A program made the position numbers and the translations under genes. The notes under the pieces are model-generated. The model did not search any database. It worked only from the letters and a program-made list of their open reading frames with translations, and was not told the DNA's origin. Below, in pieces: positions 19,404 through 31,200 of a stretch of DNA of 64,000 nt. Source of the DNA: Sipunculus nudus. Taxonomy: Eukaryota > Annelida > Sipuncula > Golfingiida > Sipunculidae. The stretch covers positions 14,939,508-15,003,507 of the forward strand of contig CM049313.1 of the NCBI GenBank assembly GCA_026874595.1, in the 5' to 3' direction. Every line of letters begins with the position of its first letter. Position 1 is the first letter of the stretch.

Positions 19404-20839
19404 AAAATTATCCTACATCCAGACAATTTTTTAGGGATTTTTTTTTCTGATAAGATCATTTTTCTTGCAATCAGAAAAATATATATTATCAGATAAAGAA
19501 ATGTTTCTGATGATTAGATGATATATATCCCGTCTTAAGAAAATCTAGATATATTTGCTTCATTTTAAAGGTACATAATCAAGAGCAATATTGTGCCTAT
19601 TTTTTCACACTATAGGTTCAATTTTACTAAATGGAAAGGTTTTCCAGCAAACCCATCCCAGCACACAGTCTCAGTACCTCACATACGGCTGTTTAACACC
19701 TTGTTATGGCTCTGCGTGTTTGAAAACAGTCCACGTGTGTCTTCTTACCATAACAAAGCAGCCTGACTGAAGGTCAGATTGTGAGTTGGAAAATGTGATG
19801 TTTCAGCGTGCAGGAACATGTATTACATCTTTGGGGCCAAGTCAGTCAGGGTATCATATGATTGGCAGGTGTTTTGGCTCAGTGATGCACAGTGTTCCAC
19901 ACATTGTGTTCATGTTGACATCTGATATTGCTCCCGATTGTAGTAAGAAAACGGTTTCAGGGCAATATTATTGCAGGTACAAGTTTATTTTAAATGGAAG
20001 AAGCGATTTTTATTGTTAATTCAACATGCTTTATAGGTAATAGGGCCTCTTTAAGTATGCTGCTTATAAATCAAGCAAACAGGATTTCATCAGGTCATCA
20101 GAAATATTTTCTTTAGAAATATAATCTTTTCAAGAAAATTACTGTTGACAGTACACTCACTGTTTTATCACCCTCTGTTCATCTCACATGAGGCAGATAC
20201 AGGAACCTTGAGAAAGGTAAGTTTTCAATTGATAATGAAAAAATGAAATCGATTTAATCGATTTTGATAAAAAAACAACCAATCATCAATTTTATGGATA
20301 AACTGGCACACCACTAATAAATATAAATAATCTTTTTTACATACAAGATAAAGTGAACAATATACATTTAGATTCTTTTTCCAGTTTGCATTTCATTTTC
20401 CTAATTTCTGCTAATATTTAATTAAAAAATAACTCACATTTACAAGTGTATTCCTGATGGCAGTGCTGGGAAAAATTCAATTCAAATGTAATTGATAATT
20501 GTGAGGAATCTGCTTGAAATATTCTTTACAAAATCAAATATACACAGTGACAATTATATTTCAAAATGAATGAATTGAGTAAAGTATTTTGTGGTTGGCT
20601 GCATATTTGCAGGCCCGGGTTAAAAAATTGCTATTTTCCCTTTTTCAATGTTTTGCTAGGGTTCCATTTTCATAATCTTAAAATACAAAAGCTCTATACA
20701 CAGAGTATAACCATTATCATGTGAATTAATTATATCAAATATCACATGAAAAAAAAGTAATAACGCTTGTTAATGGAAGACAATTTGGAAGATCTGATAT
20801 AATTTTAAATATCAATTTTTGGAAAAAACATGATCTATA
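19404..20839. other. Intergenic, AT-rich, nothing recognised
   Basis: No gene, RNA or clear repeat was found. Any 3'UTR of the scramblase gene longer than about 300 nt would run into this stretch from the right. Confidence 0.45.
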
Positions 20840-20845
20840 TTTATT
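20840..20845 (-). terminator. Candidate scramblase polyadenylation signal
   Basis: AATAAA on the minus strand, about 290 nt after the stop at 21131. It is the nearest such hexamer; others occur further on. Not confirmed. Confidence 0.35.
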
Positions 20846-21130
20846 CATTAGGTCAACCTTTTATTTTTCAACTTTGCCAACTAATAGACAATGAGAACTC
20901 TTATTCACGAAGGTTTACTTTTTGTGATAATTCCGATTTTCCAAAATATCACAAATTAAACTCAGTTGTTTGTGAACAAAAAAGAAACCACAGTATTTGT
21001 CACTTTACAAAAGCAGTCACTGAGTTGTGTACCATCCTGGGGTACTTTACGACTTTGAGAAGCCTGGACTGTAGGTCTGCAGGTTGACATGAAGGCAAAG
21101 CACGGTATGTGGCAGCTGACCTGTTAAATC

Positions 21131-21160
21131 CTATCGATTTCTTCCATCATACACCCAGTG
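21131..21160 (-). CDS. Scramblase exon 8: last nine residues and stop
   Basis: Acceptor cttttag|CACTGG. It encodes HWVYDGRNR followed by TAG, aligned with the short family tail after the hydrophobic helix. Splice phase 0 fits exon 7. Confidence 0.82.
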   Translation of the reverse strand, partial: HWVYDGRNR

Positions 21161-22222
21161 CTAAAAGAAGAAAATATAAAACAATAAAATATAAGAGAGT
21201 ATTAGACAGGTCAGTAATAACTACATGTATTTTGATTGCCTATAGTTTATTCAGGGGTGGTCTTAATAGGCAGGTGTTCTTATAAGTTGGTCTTTCAGCC
21301 TGGTTCTGCTGTATTATGAAAGAGTATCAGGTGAAGAGATATAAATGTAAGTTTTTTTCTTAATATTTTGTCTAGACATATTTTTATGACATATATTTGG
21401 TGACTTTAGGGTTTGGGTTGTCATTATCACAAAAGGAGCCCTAATTAAGTATAAGTTTGACCAGACCAGTTTTCAAAATTTAGAATAATTTTTCCAACCT
21501 TATCCCAGATTTCTAGTTCGAAATGTTTTCACTGTTGAATAATCTTGCAGTTAACAGTAGTTGAATGATCATGGGGAAACTAAGACACTCTGATGTTATG
21601 CATGTACTCTAACGAGAGGGATTTCTACATTAAAGTACAACAGCAGTTGATATAGTCTTTGTAACGGAGACAAAATCTACCAGGTCCTTTCTCTTTGGGA
21701 CATTCCAATTCCATGACCCTTCTCTGATTTGAAGTAAATTTGCTCATATTTACTAACTTTTCCCTAAGTAGAATAAAAGAAACTCATTTTCTATGTTTCC
21801 CTAATTTTTAAGAAAGTTGAGAATCAAATCTGCATCATAAAACAGATAATATCTGGTCCCTACATTTACATTGCTTCAAATGTCTTTGATCAGTCAACAG
21901 AAGTTAAATAGATCATCTGAAAATCATCTTTCTCATAACTACAGTGGAACCTCTCCTTACGGTCACCTCTGTACTAAAGGCACCTCTTATTTACAGCCAT
22001 TTACAGGTAGTCCCTTGAAAATTTACTATTTATTATCATATATTTATTTTCTCAATTGCGGGCACCTCTTTACTCTGAATTATGGGCAGTTATCGAGGAT
22101 CGGAGCTGTCGAATCACCTCTGTATTGTTGGCAGAGTGACAGGTAAGCCTAGGGAAAACAAAAATAACTCTGCGGTCTTTGATCTTTAGCAGCTAACCAA
22201 TCAACCGTTTAAACTTTGTGCA

Positions 22223-22283
<61 letters not shown>

Positions 22284-25200
22284 AACATATATTTTTTAAA
22301 AATAAATTTGTAATATTGGTGTTATTTTCTTGTGTTGATGCCATTCAGTGTAAGCACTTAGATTGCAAGTAAGTAGGTCCCGAAAATCATAACCTCTACT
22401 CAAGGCACCTCTCTATTGTGGGCAAAATGTCTGGTCCGGTTAGTGCCCGTAATTAGGAGGTTCCACTGTACTTAATCGCTTAGGGGTGCCTTCAGGTGAT
22501 GAGCGAGGATTGTGAGACTGTAATTTAGTATCAACAGGAGACCTCATACATGAGGGAAACAAAGTTAAACATTAAGTCTGCAAATGTTTCATGAATCCCT
22601 GTGATCAATTTAATTTTTTTAAATAACACATGCATGGTGATTTTTAGCGGAGATGAGGCAAAATCTGCTTTATTTCTGAGTTAAAAGTTGTCAGTTTGTT
22701 CACTGAATTACACTATTTTAGTTTTATGTTTCACTATTCATCTCAAGGTCCTCTAAACATCCCAATATTTGGGGACTAAAAAGTATTTTATTAGCAGTGA
22801 GCTTTTCCCTTGTTGAAGAAGGTCCAGGAGAAGGCCCCTGACTCCTTTATTTTTTTTTAACTTTTTTATGTTCCAGTTAAATTATGTAATACATGAACTT
22901 AAATTGCTAAATGACTGCTAAGTGTCAGTCCCTTTAGTGTAAAAATGTTTTGAATGTGAAACAACAGACTAAAACAATTTATATGTAAAAGAATGTGCAG
23001 AAACCCATGCTACAGCTTAGTATGACTGAAAGTCAGCCGAGCCGGTAAAACGTCAGTGATTATAACAAACATCACTTACCACACAGAATACTGAAGCTAC
23101 TAGGATGGCCTTGAATCTCACATCAAGGTCAAGTGGGACTGAAAGTATAGAAAAAGAACATCAGCTCAGATATTTCATCATGAAAGTCACGAGTAAGGAC
23201 TATTAACATATTTATCTACCTAAAGAAACATATCTTTGGTAAAGGACAAAGAAATACCTATCTGGTTTTTTCCTCAGCCTAAGATGGTGGGGGAGCTTTA
23301 TGTGACCCGTATAGTTTTTGAGTTTGTTTGTTCCCTGGGTTGTAACATTGATACATTGGGATAAAAATAAAATGTGTCTATAATCAGATGTCCTTGTATT
23401 GATATGTTGACAAAACATGACCATCAACAAAAAGTCCATGATGACATTATACATTTAATTACAGTGAGCAGTCCAGCACATGTAAAGTGGAATACCATTG
23501 GACAGAAATCAGTTAACCAGCAATTCTGACAGGCTGACCGCTGCACAATGACATTAATCAAAGCTGCTTCATTACCCATAATTCCTGAAACATGGAGGAA
23601 CTTAAACATTGAAGAGAGCTCATTGATAATACTTACATGTTAAACCATAATCCTGACGAGAGCGAGCCAGTTCAAACATGATCCCCCTCCATCTACGACC
23701 AAGACGCCCCAGTTCATTCTCAAGGTCAGACGTATAGATCTACAGCCAAACAAAAGATCAGAGTTAAAAAGTATTGCCTTGAAAAGAACACCAATTAAGT
23801 AAAATAATGTGTAAGAAACCTTGTTTATACAATAATACTCCAAAGTACAAAGATGTCTATTCAATAAAGAATATTTTAGTACAGGATTATATTAGAACAG
23901 GATAAATAGATACACATTATACAAGCCCAATGATGAACACCATGACTGGTGAGAACAAGGTGCAAGTCATATTGGAGTTCTTTTTTTTGTTGGAAGTAAC
24001 CATCTACATTTTTTTTAATGCGAGATTAACTAAGTATATGTACATATGCAGGATTCAATTACAGTTTCAGACTCTGCGACAGGGCAGTATCACACGCTTC
24101 CTCTAATTTTATATCCTAGTGTTTACCAGACCTGGTGACTACTGCACCTGCCGGCCCTGGGTGCGTAACTGTCCCCATTGCTGGGTCAAACCACTGAGAT
24201 ACCCCCAAAAAGTGTACTTGTTTGTGAGTAAAACTTGGCAGTTGGGCATGGCCTTCCCATTAAGCCTGCAGAGAGCTCACCCTGGGCGGGGGCCAACTGT
24301 GAAAAATCTCACTGCCTTGGCTGAGATTCTAACTCACAATCTCCCAGCTTTGAGTCCTGTGCTCTACCCCTGAGCCACAAAAACCAGTTGGAGATAGTTG
24401 TCCTAAAACAAAGGAAGTAAAACCTGTTCTGGAATGTAAAAGTGTGGACAATAGGGATCACGTCAAAATATGCAATGCTGATGATGAAATTACAATATGG
24501 TTGTGGGGCTGTATTGATCTGGACTCCTCCAACAACTCTTCAAAATACCCGTTACACGCTGGTGGCTGGACAGACTCTCTGCTTGGCTAGATAGCATCTT
24601 TGTTTAAAGGCTCTATCAAAATTCACACCTAGGGAACGCCCAGGGCAAGGATCCCAGATCCTACCAAATGGAGCACTCAGAGGGCTCTTACAACTTCAGT
24701 TCAGTTATAAATATACAAGATAACACTAAAGATAAAATACTATTTTTATTTTGTGATGGTAAGTTAACATGGGGTGGATTAGCCCTGCCTGGGATTTAGT
24801 ATTTGAGTTTACTAATAAAATGCTTAAAATAAAACGTGATTCCATGTACCGATAGACTTAACTCAGTGCCAGCTCTTATCACTAAAGCCCTGTAAAGTCT
24901 GTATGGTGAATCCCTGATATTTGCATATTAAGGTTTCACAAGGCTCTTTGAGGACCTGATGATTCCCCCATATTTGCATATAAGGCCTTCACACCTCATG
25001 TGAGTGGCATCGTTGCTATGAGAACACCAACAGCGGTCCCACAGCTCAACCCACTTGGTAAAACTCGCACTGAAATCATGTATTCAGGTAGTCCACACAT
25101 GGACCTTCGTGTCCTTTGATATATCTCTGCTGAAAGAAAATTACGGTCCATGGGCCAAATATAAGTGCATATTGTAGACACTATCGCAATTATTTTGTAC

Positions 25201-28200
25201 CGACAGGTCCAGTAAAATTCCCTCTGCCAAGATAACAAGAGCGGTTGGCAGCATTTGTCTGAACCCGTGTATTAACTGTCAAATTGTGACTCGCGAATCG
25301 TAATTGTTTCAGTCAGTCAGTACATTTTGACTGCGCTCATCGCATGTGCACCTGAATATCTCGGGCTGATTGGCTAAGCGAGAGTTTGTTAGGCCTACTT
25401 TCAAGAGTGGTGGTCAGATAAAACATTAACACTGAGGCTGAGGGTTATAGTGTTTTAAAGTCTCGCCGAACTCAACATAAGCGAAGGCCTAAAAATATTA
25501 AGACAAATTAAATGGGAAAATTAGTAGCCAAGTGGAAGCCCAGAATAGGCGATGACTGGATGAACCATGTTGGTTTTGAAAAAGATTCTGGGAAAGACCA
25601 CTGCTTAATGTCACTGGAAAAGACCTTAGTTCAGCCAGGCGGTGATGTGTGGGGCTGACCATCCGGGAACTGGCCAAGATTACCAGTCCATGAAATAAGA
25701 GGGTCAGATATTGGAAAATTAGTTATATGAGTTGCCGCAAGATTGCGGTAACAATACTTAGTGCGATACAACCCGGAAACGTTTGATTTCATTGTCAGAA
25801 GCAACAATTAAGTCATAACTATTTCATGGTCTGGGCCATTCTAGGGGTGGATGGATTGTTAGATTCACCATGTATTGCTTAAAAATATGATGTGGTAAAG
25901 AGAAATCATGTGAAGTATTTTTTCATCAACAAATTTGCATTTCATATTTTTGTATTCTCCAAGATTTCAAAATTAACAGTCAACATATCTCTGACATCAG
26001 TGCAAAAAGGCACTAAATTTTGTGATTATAAACACACATATAAAAATGAGAAAAATATAATCACAAACTATACTCATTTACCTCTAGGTCTTGTGGAGCC
26101 CCTCTCATAGTTAGTATTTCATTTTCTTGTGCATCAAGGACCTGGAATTCCTGAACAAAGAAGGTATGTCTGAAACAAGAAAAGTAACAATTGAATGAGG
26201 GACTTTTATATTATTTTAAGCAAAAAAACCTCATCATCACACCATGTTTTTTATCTTAGACACAGCTGCAGCATGAGTTGTAATTATTATGTTTAAGTGA
26301 AAAGCTAAAATGTACCAGACGGATCTACAAATACAATGTACAGCATGCTGTATTAGACTATTGTATATGAGACGAGGTAATATTTTGGCCTTAAAATTAT
26401 GTTAATCTTTTTCCTTTAAGTACATATAATGGCTTAATGAAGAATCAATGTAATCAGTGCAATAACCAATTAAAATCTAAAAACCTCACAAAATTATAAA
26501 ATATTAATTCCTTGTACAAAATTATATTTGGAATAATCAAATATTTGGTTATGAAATGTATGCACAGTGAACAAATTGAAAATGAGAGCTAAAACTAGCT
26601 ACACTGATTATTCACATATAATGGATGATATCATGATAACATGCTGACCTTGCTTGAAAGCTTTCTAACAAAATATCATTTCAGAAAGAGGTTAGTGTTC
26701 TAGTTTTCTGAGAACAGAATTGGTAACATTAATATGAAACAAAAATCTCACAGAGATACTGATGGACTCACTTTCGTTTTACAAAACCCAAAATGCATCC
26801 TACAGGTGCATAGACCACAGCCTGGAAATGGCATCGCTTGCACCAGTGCCAGTTGATGCCACAGCACATACAGAGGGCGCCACCAGGATTATAAACCTGC
26901 ATCACTTCCTGTTTGTGTTTGTTGTATATTCTGTAAAGGAACGAGTCCTCACCCAAAGGAGGGGGTTCTGAAATAAACGAAGAAGGCTGTTCATTACTTA
27001 TAATGAAATATGTTTGTATTGTTATTTATGCAGTGGTTTTATCATCTCTATTGTCATAAATTCATGGCCAAACAACATACTATGGCTGATACATGTACAT
27101 TACATGTCTACCGGTTAATGATACAGAGGTGCACTGCATCATTAAATACAAACATGTATATCATCCCAGATGGGACTTTTAATGTAAGATCACAAGTTTG
27201 AATATGACCTTAATTACCTTGTTCAGCATGGACTACCACTCTTTTGGTGACATCAATAACTTCCCTCCTGGCCACAGCAGTATCAGAGAACTCTACAAAT
27301 AAATAACACACAAACAGTTATAAATATACAAAGATGATATACTTATATTAAAAAAAAGTATGAGAACAACTCTACTCCACACTGTATGTATGATATATGA
27401 CTCATAGCTGTCAATGTCATCAAGCAAAAGACACATAATGGACATGTAGAATGTAGGACTGTTCTGACTGGGGCTTGAAAAATTCACTGGTTCACTGATA
27501 CATCATGACACAAAGTAAAATATCATATTGGTATCATCAGCATCATATTGGTATCATCAGTATCATATTGGTATCATCAGCATTATATTGGTGTCATCAG
27601 CATCATATTGGTATCATAGCATCATATTGGTATCATCAGCATCATATTGGTATCATCAGTATCATATTGGTATCATCAGATATCCCTGTATTGATACTTT
27701 GACAATACATCACCATACAGCAGAAGGCCTGAAAATTATATGTTGACCTCCTACATTTTATATATCAAAATCCTGGGAGTTATCTCGGTTTATTCCAGGA
27801 TTTGCAGGGATTTTTATTCAAGAAAAAATTAAGTAAATCATCAATATAAATTGATCAAAGCTGCATATGAAAGGTGTTCCTTTGCACCTGCCATATCCAA
27901 TATGGAGTAAATAGTGCAAGTGCCCAATTGGACAGCAACTAAATAGTGTAAGCTCTCCGTTGGACAGCAACTAAATAGTGTAGGTGGCCTAGTGTAAGTG
28001 TTCATTGGACAGCAACTAAATAGTGTAGGTGGCCTAGTGTAAGTGTTCCATTGGACAGCAACTAAATAGTGTAAGTGGCCTAGTGTAAGTGTTCATTGGA
28101 CAGCAACTAAATAGTGCAGGTGGCCCAGTGTAAGTGTTCATTGGACAGCAAGTAAATAGTGTAAGCTCTCCGTTGGACAGCAACTAAATAGTGTAGGTGG

Positions 28201-31200
28201 CCTAGTGTAAGTGTTCCATTGGACAGCAACTAAATAGTGTAGGTGGCCTAGTGTAAGTGTTCCATTGGACAGCAACTAAATAGTGTAGGTGGCCTAGTGT
28301 AAGTGTTCCATTGGACAGCAACTAAATAGTGTAGGTGGCCTAGTGTAAGTGTTCCATTGAACAACTAAATAGTGTAGGTTGCCCAGTGTAAGTGTTCCAT
28401 TCAACAATTAAATAGTGTAGGTGGCCCAGTGTAAGTCTTCCATTGGACAGCAAATAAATAGTGTAGGTGGCCCAGTGTAAGTGTTCCATTGGACAGCAAC
28501 TAAATAGTGTAAGTGGCCCAGTGTAAGTGTTCCATTGGACAGCAACTAAATAGTAAAGGTGGCCCAGTGTAAGTGTTCCATTGGACAGCAACTAAATAGT
28601 GTTAGTGGCCCAGTGTAAGTGTTCCATTGGACAGCAACTAAATAGTGTAAGTGGCCCAGTGTAAGTGTTCCATTGGATAGTAACTAAATAGTGTAAGTGG
28701 CCCAGTGTAAGTGTTCCATTGGACAACTAAATAGTGTAGGTGGCCTAGTGTAAGTGTTCCATTGAACAACTAAATAGTGTAGGTGACCCAGTGTAAGTGT
28801 TCCATTGGACAGCAACTAAATAGTGTAGGTGGCCCAGTGTAAGTGTTCCATTGGACAGCAACTAAATAGTGTAGGTGGCCCAGTGTAAGTGTTCCATTGA
28901 ACAACTAAATAGTATAGGTGGCCCAGTGTAAGTGTTCCATTGGACAGCAACTAAATAGTGTAGGTGGCCCAGTGTAAGTGTTCCATTGGACAGCAACTAA
29001 ATAGTGTAGGTGGCCCAGTGTAAGAGTTCCATTGGACAGCAACTAAATAGTGTAGGTGGCCCAGTGTAAGGGCCCTTTTCCATGCGCGTGTTTCCGCGTG
29101 AGGAAAAGTCGCACAAGTGTTAATCATGTGTCCCTTTTCCATGCACGCGGAAACGCGCGCGGGTGAGTCTTCTTGTGGAGTTCAAGGACGCGAATGCAGT
29201 CTGTTTGTAGCCGCCTCAGTATAAATCATTGTGACAAATCATACTTAATTGCTGCTCTACTTTTCCACAAATCATACTTAATTGCTGCTCTACTTTTCCA
29301 CTTTACAAATTATATATATATATATAGCCCGTCCGCATGTAAATAGTAATAAAAACTATACATTCATGAAAATATTACGAAAGTTTTAAAAGCATGCATG
29401 AATACAGTAAACTGTAAATAATAGATACATGTGCAACATATGTTACCGGGAACGCTTGAGGATGGGGAATCCCTTGTAAAAAGCACGTCATGCGAAGGGG
29501 GGGATTCGGCGGAAACGCGCACATGGAAAAGCTCAATTCAGCGCGTTTTTTTTCAGCGCGCGGACATGCGCGCGTTTCCGCTCGCATGGAAAAGGGGCCT
29601 AAGTGTTCCATTGGACAGCAACTAAATAGTGTAAGTGGCCTAGTGTAAGTGTTCCATTGGACAGCAACTAAATAGTATAGGTGGCCCAGTGTAAGTGTTC
29701 CATTGGACAGCAACTAAATAGTGTAATTTAAGTGGCCCAGTGTAAGTGTTCAACTGGATAGCAACTAAATAGTGTAAGTGGCCCAGTGTAAGTGTTCAAC
29801 TGGACAGCAACTAAATAGTGTAGGTAGCCCAGTGTAAGTGTTCCATTGCAGGGTTCTTGCGCCTTTTCAATTTTAAAAAGTAAGACCTTTTCCAGACTTT
29901 GTAAGACTCTTTTTTCGAGAAAAATAAGACCATTTTTGCATGGTTATTAGAAACCTTGTATATATAGGTCTTAATTATTACGTTTTTATACCCATCTAAA
30001 TTACAAATGACACATAAATAATTAAATAGGGCTTCATTTGCATGCCCGTATATTTTCTTCTCCTTTGCCTGCTGTTATATATACATCATATACTTATACA
30101 GTTATGTCGTTACGATCGGAGTTCATTCCCGTAGGCTTATATTATACATGGCAAAGCATGCATCTCTTTGTCCATAAATCTGTCAATTAGGTTTACCGTA
30201 TCTATACACAGCGTTAGCCGTAGAACGATAATGTTGTAACTTGATAGCTGCAGCCCCACGATCGCCAGGCCCCACTTCTTCCTTAGCAAATTCATTTTCC
30301 CGCCGAAATCAAAGAACACGGGCAAGCCAGTCCTCGGGTACAAACATTTTCATGGACATGTTCGGATAACTTCCTTTACTGGAAATCACAGAATATCCGC
30401 AACAAAAAAATGCAGCGGTAAATTTGGTACGATGACATATTCGCTGACGCATTACCGTGGGGTGTAAGCCGCGAGAGTGACCAGTTTCCACTTAGAAAAC
30501 CTTGGATATCCTGCTGTATTAGCGCAATCTACTGAAAAACCGCAGATATCCCCGCCAAAGAGTGAGGCATTTGTAAAGAGAGCAAGCGGGCTTGGACGTT
30601 CCAAAATTCACGGAGATACGTGTGGGAAAATGCAGCTGGAACACACTGACATCGTTTACATCGGGCAAACCGTAATATGTGGGCAAAACATGTTCTAAAA
30701 TGCGAGAGCAATACGATAAAAATCAATTTACAACAACAAATATATAGATTTCTTAATGTTCATTTATATTTTCACAATACCTCTATATTAACACGATCTA
30801 CTGCAAAAACCACGTGTCCCCTCCAAGAAAGAGACATTTGTAAAGAGAGCAGATGTGCCTGGACGTTCAAAAATTTACGGGGAAACGTTTGGAAAATGTA
30901 GTTTGACGACACTGACATCGGCACACCGTATAATCCGTTGGCAAAATGAGTTCTGATATGCGAGAGCAATATGATAAAAACAAAATATTTTACGATAAAA
31001 TATAGATTTCTTGATGGGCATCATATTCATGAAATACCGAGTTTGTGATACATGCAGTATTTGGTGATATAGCCTATAGGCCAGTCTTTGCTGACACCGA
31101 TATATGCTCCTTTTTTTCGTTGCATACGTGGGCACAATAATTAAAAATGTTCTAATCTGAATGCATTTTTGGCATACAAAAATTAGATGAGCGTCTGCGG

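Larger units (their letters stand above)
21161..23079 (-). other. Scramblase intron 7
   Basis: Holds a Tc1/mariner-like MITE with a (TA)n core (21940-22470) and a solo CAGCTGAGC-type end at 23015-23045 (GACTGAAAGTCAGCCGAG). The rest is unremarkable AT-rich DNA. Confidence 0.55.

Noticed and set aside
27885-29069. CRISPR array (regular 46-bp repeats)
   Set aside because: There are no unique spacers; the whole unit is repeated, the genome is animal, and there are no cas genes. It is a minisatellite.
28340-29713. Minus-strand ORFs with NGTLTLGHLYYLVAVQWNTY repeats
   Set aside because: Translation of the 46-bp minisatellite; 46 is not a multiple of 3 and there is no splice support.
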